Assembly (NCBI GenBank): GCA_022695795.1
Contig: MU404219.1
Coordinates: forward strand, 1-55,163
Length of the DNA stretch: 55,163 bases
Origin: Biscogniauxia marginata
Taxonomy: Eukaryota; Ascomycota; Sordariomycetes; Xylariales; Xylariaceae
Reading direction: 5' to 3'
Shown here: piece by piece, positions 11,462-23,880 of the stretch
Layout: every line of letters begins with the position of its first letter
Numbering within the stretch: position 1 is the first letter of the stretch
Translations under genes and position numbers: made by a program
The notes under the pieces: model-generated
Told to the model about the DNA's origin: nothing
The model's input: only the letters and a program-made list of their open reading frames with translations
Databases searched by the model: none

Positions 11462-13235
11462 ATGGCGAGTACCATCTTCGAGCTCCCGGACGAGCTCCTT
11501 GCCTCCCTCGTCGAGAGCTTCCCCTGCCGCGACGCCCAGATCAGGGCCCTCGCTACGCTGCTCTACCCGCGCGCCGCGCCCTGCCGCAACCTCGTCGTGC
11601 ACGGCACCGAAGCGACGGGCAAGAGCGCCATCACGACCGCCCTGCTGCAGGCCCTCGGCGACGGCCGCGATCTCAGTTATGCTATCGTCAAGTCCGCCGA
11701 GTGCGTCACCGCCCGGCACCTGTACGAGCGGACCGTCGGGCTCGTGGCTGGCGCGCTGAAGTGGGATGGGGCCGTCGGACGGTGCGAGACGCTGGCCGCG
11801 CTGACGGTCGAGCTGACCAAGATGCTGAAGTATGCCGAGAGGGCAGGCGGAGATAACGAGTCTGCTTCTGACAATACTACGCGGCGGAGGAGGTTCGTGC
11901 TGGTGTTCGACGGCATCGACCGCCAGCGGGACGCGCCCCCTACGCTGTTACCTGCTCTGGCGAGGTTGGCCGAGATCGTACGTCTTTTCACCCTCCCCAA
12001 GCTTTCCCCTATCTTTTCCACACGCATACTATTCTTCTTTCCACCTTACTCCCCAGTCGCTAACCCGCATTTTTCCCCAACAGATCCCCCACCTCACGAC
12101 CGTATTCATCCTGACGGCGCCCTCGCCCTCCCTCCTGCGCCTCTCCTCCCCGCCGCACCTGCACTTCCCCCCTTACACCAAGGCCCAGTACATCCGCGTC
12201 CTCTCGCGCGGGCCCGAGCTGCCCCCGGCCCTCCCCAACACGGCGCCGCAGGAGACCGCCGACCTGTGGGCGCGCTTCGTGGCCGCCGTGCACGACTCGC
12301 TCGCGCGCCCGGCGTCGCGCACCCTGCCGCGCTTGCGCTCCGTCTGCGCCGCCCTGTGGCCGCGCTTCACCGCCCCCGTGGCCGCCGGCACGCACCGCGC
12401 GCGCGAGTTCAGCAAGCTGCTCGTCGCCGCGCGCGCCTATTTCCAGGACGAGAGCGTGCTCGAGCCCGGCATCCTGTCCGTCTCGAGACTGAAGACGACG
12501 GGGACTGGCGCCGGGGCTGCGGCTCAGCAGCAGGGGACTTCTACTACCACTGCTACTGCTACTGTTGCCAAGGTAGCAGGTTCCAGCAGCGGCGGCGGCG
12601 GTACAAGCAGTAGTAGCGCAACCGCCACTACGACCAAGGCCTCCTCCTCCTCATCAACCGACCTATCCGCCCTCCTCCCCCCGACAGCCCGCCTCCTCCT
12701 CGTCGCCGCCTACCTAGCCTCCCACAACGCCCCGCGCCACGACATGACCCTCTTCAGCACGTGGCACAACGGGCGGCGCCGGCGCCGTGGGGGCGGGGGC
12801 GGGGGCGTCAGGCACCGCCACGCCCGCCCCAAGCACCGCAAGATCGCCCGCAAGCTCCTCGGCCCGGGCGTCTTCGTCCTCGAGCGCATGGTCGCCATCT
12901 ACGCCGCCGTGCGGCACGAGTGGGGCGGCGAGTACGACGACGACGACTACGGCGGCGGGGCCAAAGGGGGCAAGGGGGCCAGGATGATAGGAGGAGTCGA
13001 CGGGGACGTGGGCATGGCGATCGCGACGCTGGCTAGTCTGCGCCTCTTGGTCCGCGTCGGCGGGGCGGGGGCGAGCGTTGGCCTGGGCGGAGGTGGAGGT
13101 GGCGGTGGAGGAGGGGGGCTAGGAGGAGCGGATATGGATCGGGGCGGCAAGTGGAGGGTCAATGTCGGGTGGGAGGTCGTGCGCGGTGTCGGCAGGAGCA
13201 TGGGCGTCGAGGTCGAGGAGTGGCTTGTCGAATGA
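11462..13235 (+). CDS. ORC5: Origin recognition complex subunit 5
   Basis: Two exons, 11462-11977 and 12084-13235 (intron 106 nt, phase 0), giving 555 residues. The N-terminus has the ORC5 opening FPCRDAQIRALATLL, then Walker A GTEATGKS at residues 48-55 and a Walker B-like FVLVFDGID at 145-153, the AAA+ core of the subunit. The sensor region IPHLTTVFILTAPSPSLL follows at the start of exon 2. The C-terminal half has the conserved LLVAAYLASHNAPRHDMTLF stretch and ends in a winged-helix-like region (WRVNVGWEVVRGVGRSMG). ORC5 is part of the six-subunit complex that marks replication origins in the nucleus. Unusual low-complexity inserts occur: Thr/Ala/Ser/Gly-rich at about residues 325-365, Arg/Gly and Asp-rich segments, and an eleven-Gly run near 510. 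An in-frame ATG 78 bases upstream exists, but the family start matches MASTIFELP. Confidence 0.93.
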
Positions 13236-13960
13236 TATGAGATGGGATGGGATAAATAAATTAGATACCTAAATGAAGGAAACAAGGAAGAAAAGAAAGA
13301 AGAAAAGAAGGGAAAGGGTGGGAAGGTAGGAAGAAAAGACGTAGGTAAACGAGTAAGAAAGGTTCTAATGATGCAGTAAGAATAAAAATAATGTTATAAG
13401 AATATAACGAGCGAGTCCAACTAGATTAGAGAATGAGAGAGAGGATGGAGGGGGAGTTTATGGTGGTTATTGTTATAATTCTAGATAGATATTACCCAAG
13501 AAGGATATATATATATATATATATATATTTCATATATAATACTCCCTTTACCTGGGTGCCTAGTGGTTATTACATGTAATTCATTTCACTTTGAATACCT
13601 ACCAATACACTAAAACTAATGAAAAGGGTCGCTAGACATTGTACGAAATGAGAATAGAATAATGTCTTCCTGTTGCTTATCTGGGTTTGCTATAGACAAC
13701 AAGAACTACTACCATAAGTGAGATCTCTAAAATAAGATTAAAACTTGCGTGGTTGCGCAACTTTCTTTTCTGCTTCTCAACATTTTGCTATAAATGAATG
13801 ATGATCCTAATGTGAGAAGGCCTCCTATCATCCCCTTTCTTTTTTGGTTTATCTTCTCCTACATGCACGCCACCGCAAGTAACACACGCGCCTCTCCGTC
13901 TAATTGCTCTTGCCCCTCCAATTCATCCCCCTTTTTTCTTCTTTCCAAGAGATCCTCTAT
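13236..13960. other. Convergent intergenic region with a (TA)n microsatellite
   Basis: Between the 3' ends of ORC5 and the branching enzyme gene. It contains a purine-rich GGAAG/AAGAAAG stretch (about 13270-13350) and a TA dinucleotide run of roughly 12 units at 13505-13528. No gene is seen. Confidence 0.7.
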
Positions 13961-16544
13961 CTATTCCGCAGTGGCCTTGCCATTCTGTGAGACGGGAGAC
14001 TCGAGAGCCAAGACCTATATAGCCACACTGGTTAGTTCTTGCTATAAGGGAACAATACAATAAATGTGCGGGCCCATATGAGAACAAATCTGACTTACCA
14101 ACGCAGTGCGGCAGGGAATGTAGATGTGCGTCCAGTTCTTCCTACCGTTCCACTCCAGAGGTGTAGTGAAGAAGCGCGTGGACGGGTCAACGCGCCCGAA
14201 GCCGCCGTTCTCCTTAGAATCGCTGTCAAGTACGATCTTGTAGCTTCCTGGAACCTCGATGCCGATGCGGTAGTCGGCGTAGCTCTTGGTTGGGTGGAAG
14301 TTGAAGACGAAGACGCAACCCCCGCGCTCAAACACGATCGTCTTGTCACTTTCGTTTTTGAGGCTGATGTACGCTTGCGGCGCATGTAGCCAGCCGTAGT
14401 GGTCCTCCGTCGTGTTCATCTGCCGGTCGAACTCATTCAAGTCCTTGTACCGCAGCAGGCTATCCTCTGTTAGGTTAAGTTGCCGCCGGGCGTACCAGAA
14501 TGAGTTGTTGTTGCCCTCGCGCGGGAAATCGAGCCACTCGGGGTGGCCAAATTCATTGCCCTCAAAGTTGAGGTAGCCCTCGCCGCCCAGACCATGCGTT
14601 AGAAGACGAATCAACTTGTGGAGGGCCATTCCACGATCGATGACGGGGGTGAAGGGTGACAGGGTCGACATGTTAGTGTAGAGTTCGGCGTCGCAGAGGT
14701 GCATGAGGATGGTCTTGTCACCCACGAGACTGTTTATCGTATTAGCATCTAAAGAGGATGGGCATCTATAAACTACTTACGCTTGGTCGTGACTTTCACA
14801 GTAGGCGATTGTCTTCTCGCCGTGGCGTCTGTTGGTGAGAGTCCAACAGATGTCGGATATGTCCCAGTCTTCATCCTTCTTCTCCTTTAGGATCTTGATC
14901 CACATATCAGGGATGGCCATCGCTAATCGGTAGTCAAATCCGACACCACCAAGAGATAATGGCAGACAAAGAGCCGGCATGCCAGAAACATCCTCTGCGA
15001 CTGTGATGCACTCAGGGTAGAGGTTATGTAGCATCTCGTTTGCAATCATGAGATAAGCAACGGCTTCTTCATCGACAGATTCTCCAAAGTACTCGTGGTA
15101 ACCACCAGAGAAGCCCCTAAACTTTATCAATATCCGACTTTAGAGTCAGTCATAGGATAGGTATAGCTTACGTCCCGATACCGTGGTGGAGGTAGAGCAT
15201 GCTGGTGACGCCATCGAAGCGGAAGCCATCGAATTGGTATTCATCCATCCAGAACCTCAAGTTGCTGAGTAGAAACCTCAACACTTCGTGGTGACCATAG
15301 TTGAAGAGCCTGCTGTCCCATAGGTCGTGTTTTCCCTTCCCACCCCCATGGAAGTATTGATGATCTGTCCCGTCGAACTCGTTCAATCCATCAAGAACGT
15401 TCTTCGAGGCATGGCTGTGTACCACATCAAGCAGTACGACTAGACCCAGGCTGTGGGCCGTGTCAATCAACTCCTTGAGGTCTTCGGGAGTACCATAGCG
15501 ACTGCTCGCGGCAAAGAAATTGTTCACTTGGTAGCCAAAACTGGCATAGTATGCGTGTTCCATAATGGCCATCAGTTGGATCACATTATATCCCAGGTGC
15601 TTTATTCTCGGCAGCATGTTCTTGGTGAACTCCTTGTACGTCGTGACCCGCTGTTCGGGGGAGGAGATACCGACGTGAGCTTCGTATACCCGAGCGCTCA
15701 GTGGCTGCTGCGGTCTCGAGTGCTTGAAGGTGTACTTCTCGGACGCCGGAGGATTCCAGAAGCGGGCATCGTAGGCAGGGGAGACGGACAGGTCCTGGGT
15801 AACATATTTGATCCATGCCGGAAGACGGTCGATTCGCTCTCCGCCAGGTTTTGTCATTGAGATCTATCGACCCATACTTTTAGCAAGTTCAGCGGTGTAG
15901 ACGGGTTTTCACGTATTATTACCTTGATCTTGGACTTATGTGGGATCGCTGGTTGTCCATTTACTGCAGGTATAACGATCTCCCAGACTCCAAAGGGGTT
16001 CTTCTTCATGGGATGTGATCCCCGGTTCCAGCCGTCTATCTGCTATTAGCACTATCCCTCTTCCCCTTTTCATGATAGACTTGGGCGACTGGGACTTACT
16101 GAAATCTCCGATCAGGAATGCTTCTGTAGCATTGGGTGCCCATTCCCGGTATAAGATATTGTTATCCTTATCTACATTCAGACCGAACAACTCGGTACCC
16201 TGGGTGCAGATGGGTTGACTGTCAGCACAGGCGTATTGGTTCATCGTCGAGACACGGTCATGAGCTGACTGACTCTAGAGAACTTCTCAATTCCACCTTC
16301 GGTTTCGTCGATTTTCTTCAGCCAATCCTGGGCCCTCGCGTATCTTCGTTTCAGGGCACCGGCGAAAGGCTCTAGCCAAGGATCCAGCTTGATGACACCT
16401 GTATGATAGATGTATTTAGCTTGCTTCCAATATCAATAGTACAGACACGATGCGAGAGGAAGCTATACCAGTGCCATCGTTCGGTATCCCCGCACCAGTG
16501 GGAGCGCCTAGCGCGTTGCTCGATTTCTCTACTACAGCACCCAT
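13961..16544 (-). CDS. GBE1: 1,4-alpha-glucan (glycogen) branching enzyme
   Basis: Eight minus-strand exons: 16544-16469, 16398-16274, 16199-16100, 16035-15923, 15863-15172, 15116-14781, 14729-14099 and 14014-13961. All phases join, giving 708 residues, the normal size for eukaryotic branching enzyme. It moves alpha-1,4-glucan segments to alpha-1,6 positions during glycogen synthesis in the cytosol. An N-terminal CBM48-type module ([19 protein letters not shown]) precedes a GH13 barrel. All four GH13 regions are intact: DVVHSH (Asp284), GFRFDGVT with nucleophile Asp355, AEDVSG with acid Glu410, and ESHDQ with Asp479. The enzyme-specific [18 protein letters not shown] stretch and an all-beta C-terminal domain follow. 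The last exon encodes only 17 residues plus stop ([17 protein letters not shown]) and is easily missed. It is convergent with ORC5. The first in-frame ATG was taken as start. Confidence 0.95.
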
Positions 16545-17978
16545 CTTGGTCGTTGTTTGGATTATTCTGAGGAGGTGATGAGGTCGGAGGAGAGGGGGAG
16601 GGAAGTTGTCGTTTATTAGGCACGAGTTCGAGCTGCCCAAGCAAACGACGTGAGGGAAGCTCCCCTTGGAAACCAGACTTTGGGAACAAAGCTAGGTACC
16701 CAATTGAGCTAGATACCTTGGGTACTTGATGGAGTACTTGGTGAAGTACCTAATAATACGACAAGGTAGCAAGCAGTAGGTACTAGTAGTACGACTATTT
16801 TCTCGCTCGGGTCGTGGCTTGGCAAGGTACCCTACCGAAACTTTGGGTAGATAAATTGTAATATGGAAGGAACAGACTCGACTCTAGACATTGACGAAGA
16901 GAGAAAGAAGTAGGTATGGTTTATGTAAGTTTACTATAATACCTACCCCTCCCCCTCAATCAATACCTAACCTAATACTTCACTAGCTGATCGTTTTCAC
17001 TTGACTTAGGTACCTATCCTATCCTGTATTCCGTCCGCCCCTCACTAAGGTGCATATCTGCGCTCTTGCCCTGCAGCACAATGACGTCGAGGGGCAATTC
17101 GATCCATTACTACCCCTCGATGATCTTGTATCCCAACGAATGACCGCGGACGACGGACGAATGACTGATGATCTGCTAGTATACCAGAGACGCATACGGC
17201 GCTTTTAGTAGAAATCTGCACAGCGTCTGGCATCTATTCGTTGCGGCCTTACCAGATACCACTGGAGCAGCAAATAGGAGATTTATCGTGACGGCATCCT
17301 GATGTGGGATTCACATGTACTTACATTCATGTACGGAATACATAATGTACATTAGGTACATATGCAGGATCGGAGCAGCTCTAGAACATGTCGGACGATA
17401 AGGTGAGCTGGGCACGCACTGACCACTTTGCGAACGGGTTATTTTCACAGCGTCACCGTCATAACATGTGGCACATCCATGGATACAGCTGTACTAGTAG
17501 AACACCTAGTGGACATAGGTAGCGCCGGCTTCTAGCGGCTTGCTACGGTGGCCCCCGCGCCCCTAAAAGGCCCCGCATTCCACTACCTACCTAGGGCATC
17601 CGAACATTGAAACTCCGACTATGGAGGCTTTGCTCCAGCCACCTACGAATTAGCTAAGCTATCTACTTGGTAGGTAAGCCGACTCTCCAGACACGTTGAT
17701 GACACCTGACCTATCTTCCATCCTTTGTGAATTGTACGGTTCTGTGCTGTCTCGAATTGCCATCCTTATATTCTCGTTTGTCTGTTCATAATACGTGTAT
17801 TGAATTACGTTTTAACACCTCGCGTGCATTTGGGTATCTCCGACTTGTCCGGCCAAATCAGATCCCGAATACCTGCCATACCGACTTTTGCCTCTCTCCA
17901 TGTCGGCTGTGGTGTAAACGTACCGGGAAGACAAGACTTGATACGCTTGGAGGTTAGTTGGCCTTCAGAGCTGACACG
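16545..17978. other. Divergent promoter region of GBE1 and MCX1
   Basis: About 1.4 kb between divergent start codons. It is rich in GGTACC/TAGGTA/CCTACC words (for example 16690-16760, 16930-17030 and 17580-17680). No supported gene. The 150 bases before 17979 are likely the MCX1 promoter and leader. Confidence 0.55.
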
Positions 17979-19852
17979 ATGCTTCGCGTGCTCGCGAGGC
18001 CCAGAGCCTCCTCCCTTGCCCTGTCCACCCCTAGAATCCGTCGCCGAGCACTCTCCACGTCCACCATCTTCCGTACTGCCCCCCGACGGACTTCGGACTT
18101 TAATTCCGGCTTCAGCAGTAGCTATGACCCGAGCGAGGAAGGCAGAGGCCCTATGTTCTCTCACAAGAGTTCATTCGGCGTGCCTCAGTTCTACCCCCGA
18201 GACCTAAAGAAACGCGTCGACGAATACGTAGTAGGCCAAGACCGCGCCAAGAAGACCATATCCTCTGTTATATTTAATCATTACCAAAACGTGCGGAGGC
18301 GGCAACACCAGGACGAGCTGGATCGTAAGAGGGAGGAGACGCTCATCCGCCAGACCATTGCGCGCGATAGAAATGCGAGGGAGAGGGACCCTCACCCCCT
18401 TGAAGGTTGGCAGTATTCAACGAATGTGTCCCATCGCTTTCACGCTGATGACGTCCCCGAAGACGAATTCCCCGGCCATCATGACTCGATACAACATATG
18501 CACCAAGCCTGGCAGCGTGTCGAGCAGGACGTCGATTTCTACATACCCGAAGATCCCAACCGGACACCGCCCGTCAAGATTGATAAAAGTAATCTACTGT
18601 TAATAGGCCCGACTGGTGTCGGAAAGACGTACATTCTCGAGTAGGCTCTCTCCGCTAAATAATCATTCTACCAGGTGTACTGATGCCTCGTAGAACGCTT
18701 AGTAAAAGGATAAACGTCCCGTTTACGATATGCGACTGCAACTCGTTTACACAAGCCGGTTACATAGGGCAAGACGTCGAGACCTGCATCGAACGCCTGT
18801 TGATAGAATCTAACTATGATATCACAGCGACCGAGCACGGGATTGTCGTCCTCGATGAATTCGACAAGATCGCCAAGCGCGAGACCATGAATGGGCGAGA
18901 TGTGGGCGGCGAAGGTGTACAGCAAGCATTGCTGAAACTCGTCGAAGGAACGAAGGTCACGATTAACGTTAAGGACAACCGATCCTCCACATCATCCCGC
19001 TCGGCAAGTCCTATCACGACGAACTACACGGGCTCGGGATCGTCTTCGTCTAGCTCCGGGCCTCAAACTGCGCCGCCGCCGTCCGGCAAGGTAGACCAAT
19101 ACACTATCGATACAAAAAACATCCTATTCGTCATGTGCGGTGCCTTTGTCGGTCTCGACAAGGTCATCCTCAACCGCGTCTCAAAACCGACAATGGGATT
19201 CGGCTCTGAGTTACGGAGCCGGTCGACCTCCACCGACAAGCCCGACCTCCCGCCCGAGCTCTTCGCCCACCTCCCCCATCGCCCCGTCGACGCCGGCACA
19301 ACAACATCAACAAAAGCTCTAGATGCCCCCTTCACGGCCCTCGACCTGACCACGCCGGCGGACCTCCAATCCTTCGGCTTCATCCCCGAGCTGATCGGGC
19401 GCGTGCACAACATCGTGGCGCTGTCGCCGCTCTCGCGCTCGGACCTGCTGCGGATCCTGACGGAGCCGCGCAACTCGCTCGTGGCGCAGTACACGGCCCT
19501 CTTCGAGACGTACCCGTCGACGCTCCGGTTCACGCGGCGCTCGCTGCGCGCCATCGCCGAGCGGGCCGAGGCGTCGCGCACGGGTGCCCGCGCCCTCAAG
19601 ATGGAGATGGAGCGCGTCCTCGCCGAGGCCATGTTCGACGCGCCTACCCCCTACGTCCTCGTCACGGAGAAGGCGGTCCGCGGCCTGGAGAAGGTCGGGT
19701 ACTGGGGGCGCGACGGGAGGGCCGAGGTCGAGAGGCGCATCAAGGACGAGGACGGGGACGATGCAGACGAGGGGGCTGCTGCGGAGAAGGGGGGACGGGA
19801 GATCGTGAGGAGCTTGGGTCACTTTAGGGAGGCGGGGCAGAGCGGCGCGTGA
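17979..19852 (+). CDS. MCX1: Mitochondrial ClpX-type AAA+ unfoldase
   Basis: Two exons, 17979-18640 and 18694-19852 (intron 53 nt, Glu221 split), giving 606 residues. The first 35 residues are Arg/Ser/Ala-rich with no acidic residues, a mitochondrial targeting sequence. Motifs of ClpX follow: DEYVVGQDRAKK, Walker A GPTGVGKT (210-217), pore loop GYIGQD (about 243-248), Walker B VVLDEFDK (Asp275, Glu276), VGGEGVQQALLKLVEG, an IPELIGRV motif and GARALK (sensor 2 arginine). The zinc-binding N-domain of bacterial ClpX is absent, as in other fungal Mcx1. Ser/Thr-rich insertions split the large domain near residues 315-345. In yeast Mcx1 works without ClpP and activates the haem-synthesis enzyme Hem1; some filamentous fungi also have ClpP, so a protease partner here is open. 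Confidence 0.93.
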
Positions 19853-21175
19853 GGGAAAGGAGATTCTGGCTGTTGTTACCTTACGGAACTGAGTTTTCAC
19901 AAGGGACCGGGTAGTAGGGATTTTCATCATTTCGGATATAGTCACATGGATGCATTGAGGTGCACGGCGTTCAGCAAGTATTTGCAGATTCGGGGTTGAG
20001 TTTGCGTACGGGAGTTGTGTTGCTCTGCTGCGTTACGTTACATTAACCTACCTTGCCTACCTATATCATAGCATATCGTGTCGTATCGTATCGTACTTGT
20101 TCTATGCTATTGCTGCTGCTGCTAACTTGCCTCCCAACTATTTACTTTCTCCTCGGAGGACGAGAACTTATATAACTAACATATATGAAGACTGAGCAGA
20201 GGAGGACCAAGAAATCCATATAGATAGGTGTGTGTGAGTACATGGAAGCTAATTATGTATCTGGGTTGGGTAGGTCAGGTAGTTCGGGAAGATATGTCCG
20301 GTACCTCTTTAGTCTATCTCCCCTGGATATCTGTTACACTGAATCGAGGAATGCATTTTTAGGATGCCTATGTAGGTAGGTGGTAGGTACTAGGTGGGCA
20401 GATGATACGATAAGATACCTAGACATATTCACGCGACGAAACTGGACGAGATGGTTTAATTCGGGGGAAGGCGAAGGAAAGAGAAAAAACAAGGAACTTC
20501 GGCATTTGTAAAGTATTAACGATATCGGAATTCCATCTTTGGTACAACGTATTTACAACCAAGCAAACCAACCAAGCCAGGGGGCCGCCACGCCCTCGTC
20601 TTGTCCTTTTTTTTCCTTTTGGGTTTTTTTCTCTTCCCGGTTAGACGAACCTAGGTGGGTATTTACCTACCGGCTTGGTGTCCCCTTGCCCGTTGGCTGC
20701 TTGCTTCTCCCTACCTAGCCATCTCCTTTCCCCTAATTACACGTACGATGAATGCAGGTATCGCATCTATCCATCTAGGGCCATCCAACCCATCCGCTTT
20801 GCTCCTTTTTCTGCAGTACCGCCCGTAACTCCCTCCACCCAGCCAGCCAACCAACCAAACGACCATCCACCGCTCTAGTAGTGGGCTAACTTTTTCGTCG
20901 TCTCCGAGGGTTGTATATGTATGAAATTCTTTTGGGGGCCCCTTTTTATTTCTTTTTCTTTTCTTGCTTGATGCGTAGATACATACTTGCATACGTACAT
21001 AAACAAAACTCAGAACGAACTCATTTCCGGGTGATATTTTTTGTTGCTTCTTCTCTTTAGGGACAAAGGAAAGAAAAAGGCGGTAGGTGAAATAGGGATA
21101 AAAAAGAGATTAACTTCCTTTTCCCTCTCCCTTTGCATTATTGTCGCGAGAAGAAAAACGAGAAGACTACCGGGT
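19853..21175. other. Convergent intergenic region between MCX1 and COX5
   Basis: About 1.3 kb. It contains CTACCTA/TAGGTAGGT words (20050-20070, 20265-20290 and 20370-20400), short GTATCGTATCGTATCG and TGCTGCTGCTGC runs near 20080-20125, and T-rich segments. No open frame with recognisable content. Confidence 0.6.
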
Positions 21176-22062
21176 TTACTGCTTGGGAGGCGACTGGACC
21201 TGGCCCTTGCCTGAGTAGCCCTCGGATGAAATACCGGTGAGGGGGTCGGCACGTTGGTTCTGAAGTTTATATTGTTAGTTTTTGGGGTCCACGAGCGACA
21301 GAATCGACAGATCCAGTGTCGATGAGACGGTAAAGGGCCTACCTTGAGGTACTCGTTCGAGGCCTCCTGCCACTCTTTGTTCATAGTGCTGGGGGGCTGG
21401 CCGCCGAAGGCGCGGATTGAAGCAAATATGACGAAGCTGGTCAATATACCGATGGCAGTGTACAGAGCGACCTTTCGGCCTTCATCAGCGGGTGCTTGGG
21501 CGCGGGGACCATGGGGCCCAAAGGCGATCCAGTAAGCTGTTGTTATGCATCATGTCAGTTGGGACCATCCGATCATCGCTATGCAGTGCAAATGCGGCTG
21601 TCGTGATTTGCGGGACAAGACATAATGTGGATCCACTCGGATCTTCGACGATTGTGTCTGAGACCTTGGACACCCAATTGCAATGCGAGACGGAAACCCC
21701 TCTCGATTTTTCGGACGAAGTCTTTAAAAAAATTTATTGTGTGTGGGAGAGTGACAGAAACAGGCCGCGTCCTCGATTGATGTCGTAGGTTTGGGGGCTG
21801 ATAAGGTCGATTGCTACATACCGGCCTTCTTCTCGGGGAGCGTGAGCTCAGCCCAGTTCTCCTTCATGCGATCACGAAGGGCCATCCACAGCTCGGCTTG
21901 TTCGGTCGACGGCATACCCTCCCAGCGCTTCTCGATGTTGGCCAGGGTCGGGTTGGAGATGGCGTGGGTGGACGCGGCGGCACGGGGCACCATGGTGGCT
22001 GCTCGAATGCCGCTGGCCCGTACGCTGGCGCGCAGGATCGAGGTAGCGGGGGTGCGCATCAT
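21176..22062 (-). CDS. COX5: Cytochrome c oxidase subunit IV (yeast Cox5 family)
   Basis: Three minus-strand exons, 22062-21822, 21536-21343 and 21259-21176, giving 172 residues; all introns are GT-AG and phases join (Ala81 is split by the first intron). The first 35 residues are Arg/Ala/Ser-rich and lack acidic residues, a mitochondrial presequence. The matrix domain shows AISNPTLANIEKRWEGM and ALRDRMKENWAELT, hallmarks of the subunit IV family. A YWIAFGPHGPRA motif leads to one membrane helix (VALYTAIGILTSFVIFAS), and the KEWQEASNEYLK tail faces the intermembrane space. It is a nuclear-encoded structural and regulatory subunit of respiratory complex IV in the inner membrane. The first intron is 285 nt, far longer than others here. 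A reverse-oriented CCAAT box lies about 275 bases upstream. Confidence 0.95.
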
Positions 22063-23880
22063 TTTCGACTTTGGTGATGGAATCGAGACAGCGGGAGGCC
22101 GGAGTGGTAGAGAGGCGTCGACGAGATCAAGAGAGTGGAGATGGGTCCAATTGAGGCGTTCGTGGGAACGGCTTGGGGAGTGACAAGCTCGAAAAGTTGG
22201 GTGACGGCGGGCGGAGGTGGGATGGGTTGGATTTATGGTTACTTTAAATTTTTGGCTGTGAGAGGTTCAATTGAGAGTCTTTTTCTGAGAGGTCCGTTTG
22301 TCTCGTATGATGGTGGAGCCGGTTTCGAGAGCTGTCATTGGCCGGAAATCCTCACCCGCATTTCGCAAGCTTGGGCCTCAGCTCCTCTCGGCGGAATCTC
22401 GGACCATGGTAACATCCCCCCTCGACGACGTCACCGACGCCGCCGTGCTGGAATCGAGCTTTGACTTGGACATGTGGGTTTCATCGATTCAGGATTAACG
22501 TGCGTTTTATAGCCATTGCACAAGAAGTAAGAAACATTTACTGTACCTCCCTGTGATTACACATATCCCTCCTTTTGGAGAGAATGGTGATAGCAGATGG
22601 GTTGGTCACAGGTAGGTAAGCACAGCGTATCATCACACTACAGGTAGATATCTATGCAATCTCACAAATCGTCCGGAAGACTACGTGGGCGGGATCCTCA
22701 AGTTGTTCGTTGGTCTGGAAGCGGTGCAAGCCAAGTGAACTGTACTCTGTGTTGGTAGACTACATGTAGTACTTTCTATGCCCCTCAGCTTGAAGAGCTT
22801 AGTAAAGAAGGCTCGTATTGTCTGTGCGGTTGATTCAATCGTGGACCGAGCACCTTGAAATGTGCTTATCATAACGATTTCATTGGCGCTCGGATGGCCT
22901 TCTCGGTATCATCATGTGGCTCGCACGAGGGATACCATAGTGACCTTATTGTTGGGCAGAGTCTCTTTAATGTCACAGACTTGGCCTGGCAGGTAAGTTA
23001 AGCTGCTCGGTCTCATATCCAACAAGGTTTGAGAAGGCGGAAGGTGAAGCAGTCATATAGTCCATCCGTCTTCGAAGTTGTCCATCGAATTCCATGGTTG
23101 CTTAAATGAGTTCTCGACTATGGGTTTGAAGCACCATCGAGAATAGTCGAACAATCGGCAACTGAAAAGCTAGCGGTTTGACGCATAAGCTTGTAAATGT
23201 CTGGATAACTAGCGATTCGGGGGGGCATCTCCTCTTTGGTCGGTCGGGAGCGTTGTTCGCTGGCTGTTTGTAGTCTCGGATGTATTGCTGGCTTGTTGCC
23301 CAGCTCTCAGGGTTGACTTGTCCGCATTATCGTGGTGTTCCTTCAAGGGGGGGTTGAATGCATAGTAGCCTTGATAGTCTTATCTTAGTATGAGGGCGGT
23401 TTAGATATGCCAGCTGGTAGTATAATGTGTTCCATACCGTTCCAGATGCCGAGGGCTATGGCGAGGCTGACGGGGATATAGCGACCAAACGAGCTCATAG
23501 TTGCCTTTTCAAAAAGGAGAAGTATGTACGGGTGAGTTGTGCTTTTAGAGATTCGGCAAAGTTGCCGCAGTATGAAACTGATTCACTGTATTATGTATGT
23601 CAAGTACCTAATTTGATGTTAGGAGCAGAGTGAAAAACGACCTGAACTGCCACTGACAATTTCAATTGGCCGCATAACGGAAGTAAAGTTCATGTAGGTA
23701 CGTACTTACTTAACTCTACTACCTTAGGTTATGTAATTCGGGGTTGGCCTTAGGTACCTAGGTACTAAAGTGCCTCTTAAAGTGGCGGCCCCACTTTCGG
23801 CAGAGACGCGTTAAACTTGCACATTCACGCGTCCTGCTCTCCCTGACGAGGCAACGACATTTTTAACAGGCCTACACAAC
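22063..23880. other. Divergent promoter region of COX5 and MUS7
   Basis: About 1.8 kb between the divergent genes. It contains a CCAAT box, TAGGTACCTAGGTAC palindromic words near 23745-23765, and short frames with no recognisable protein. The COX5-proximal half is G/A-rich on the plus strand, which is C/T-rich in the direction of COX5 transcription. Confidence 0.55.
22337..22341 (-). promoter_or_regulatory. CCAAT box upstream of COX5
   Basis: ATTGG on the plus strand reads CCAAT towards COX5, about 275 bases before its ATG. CCAAT sites bind the HAP/AtHap complex, a known activator of respiratory genes in fungi. A five-base word is weak evidence on its own. Confidence 0.3.

Noticed and set aside
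12947..13285. Pro/Ser-rich minus-strand frame opposite the ORC5 C-terminus
   Set aside because: It is the complement of the poly-Gly tract of ORC5.
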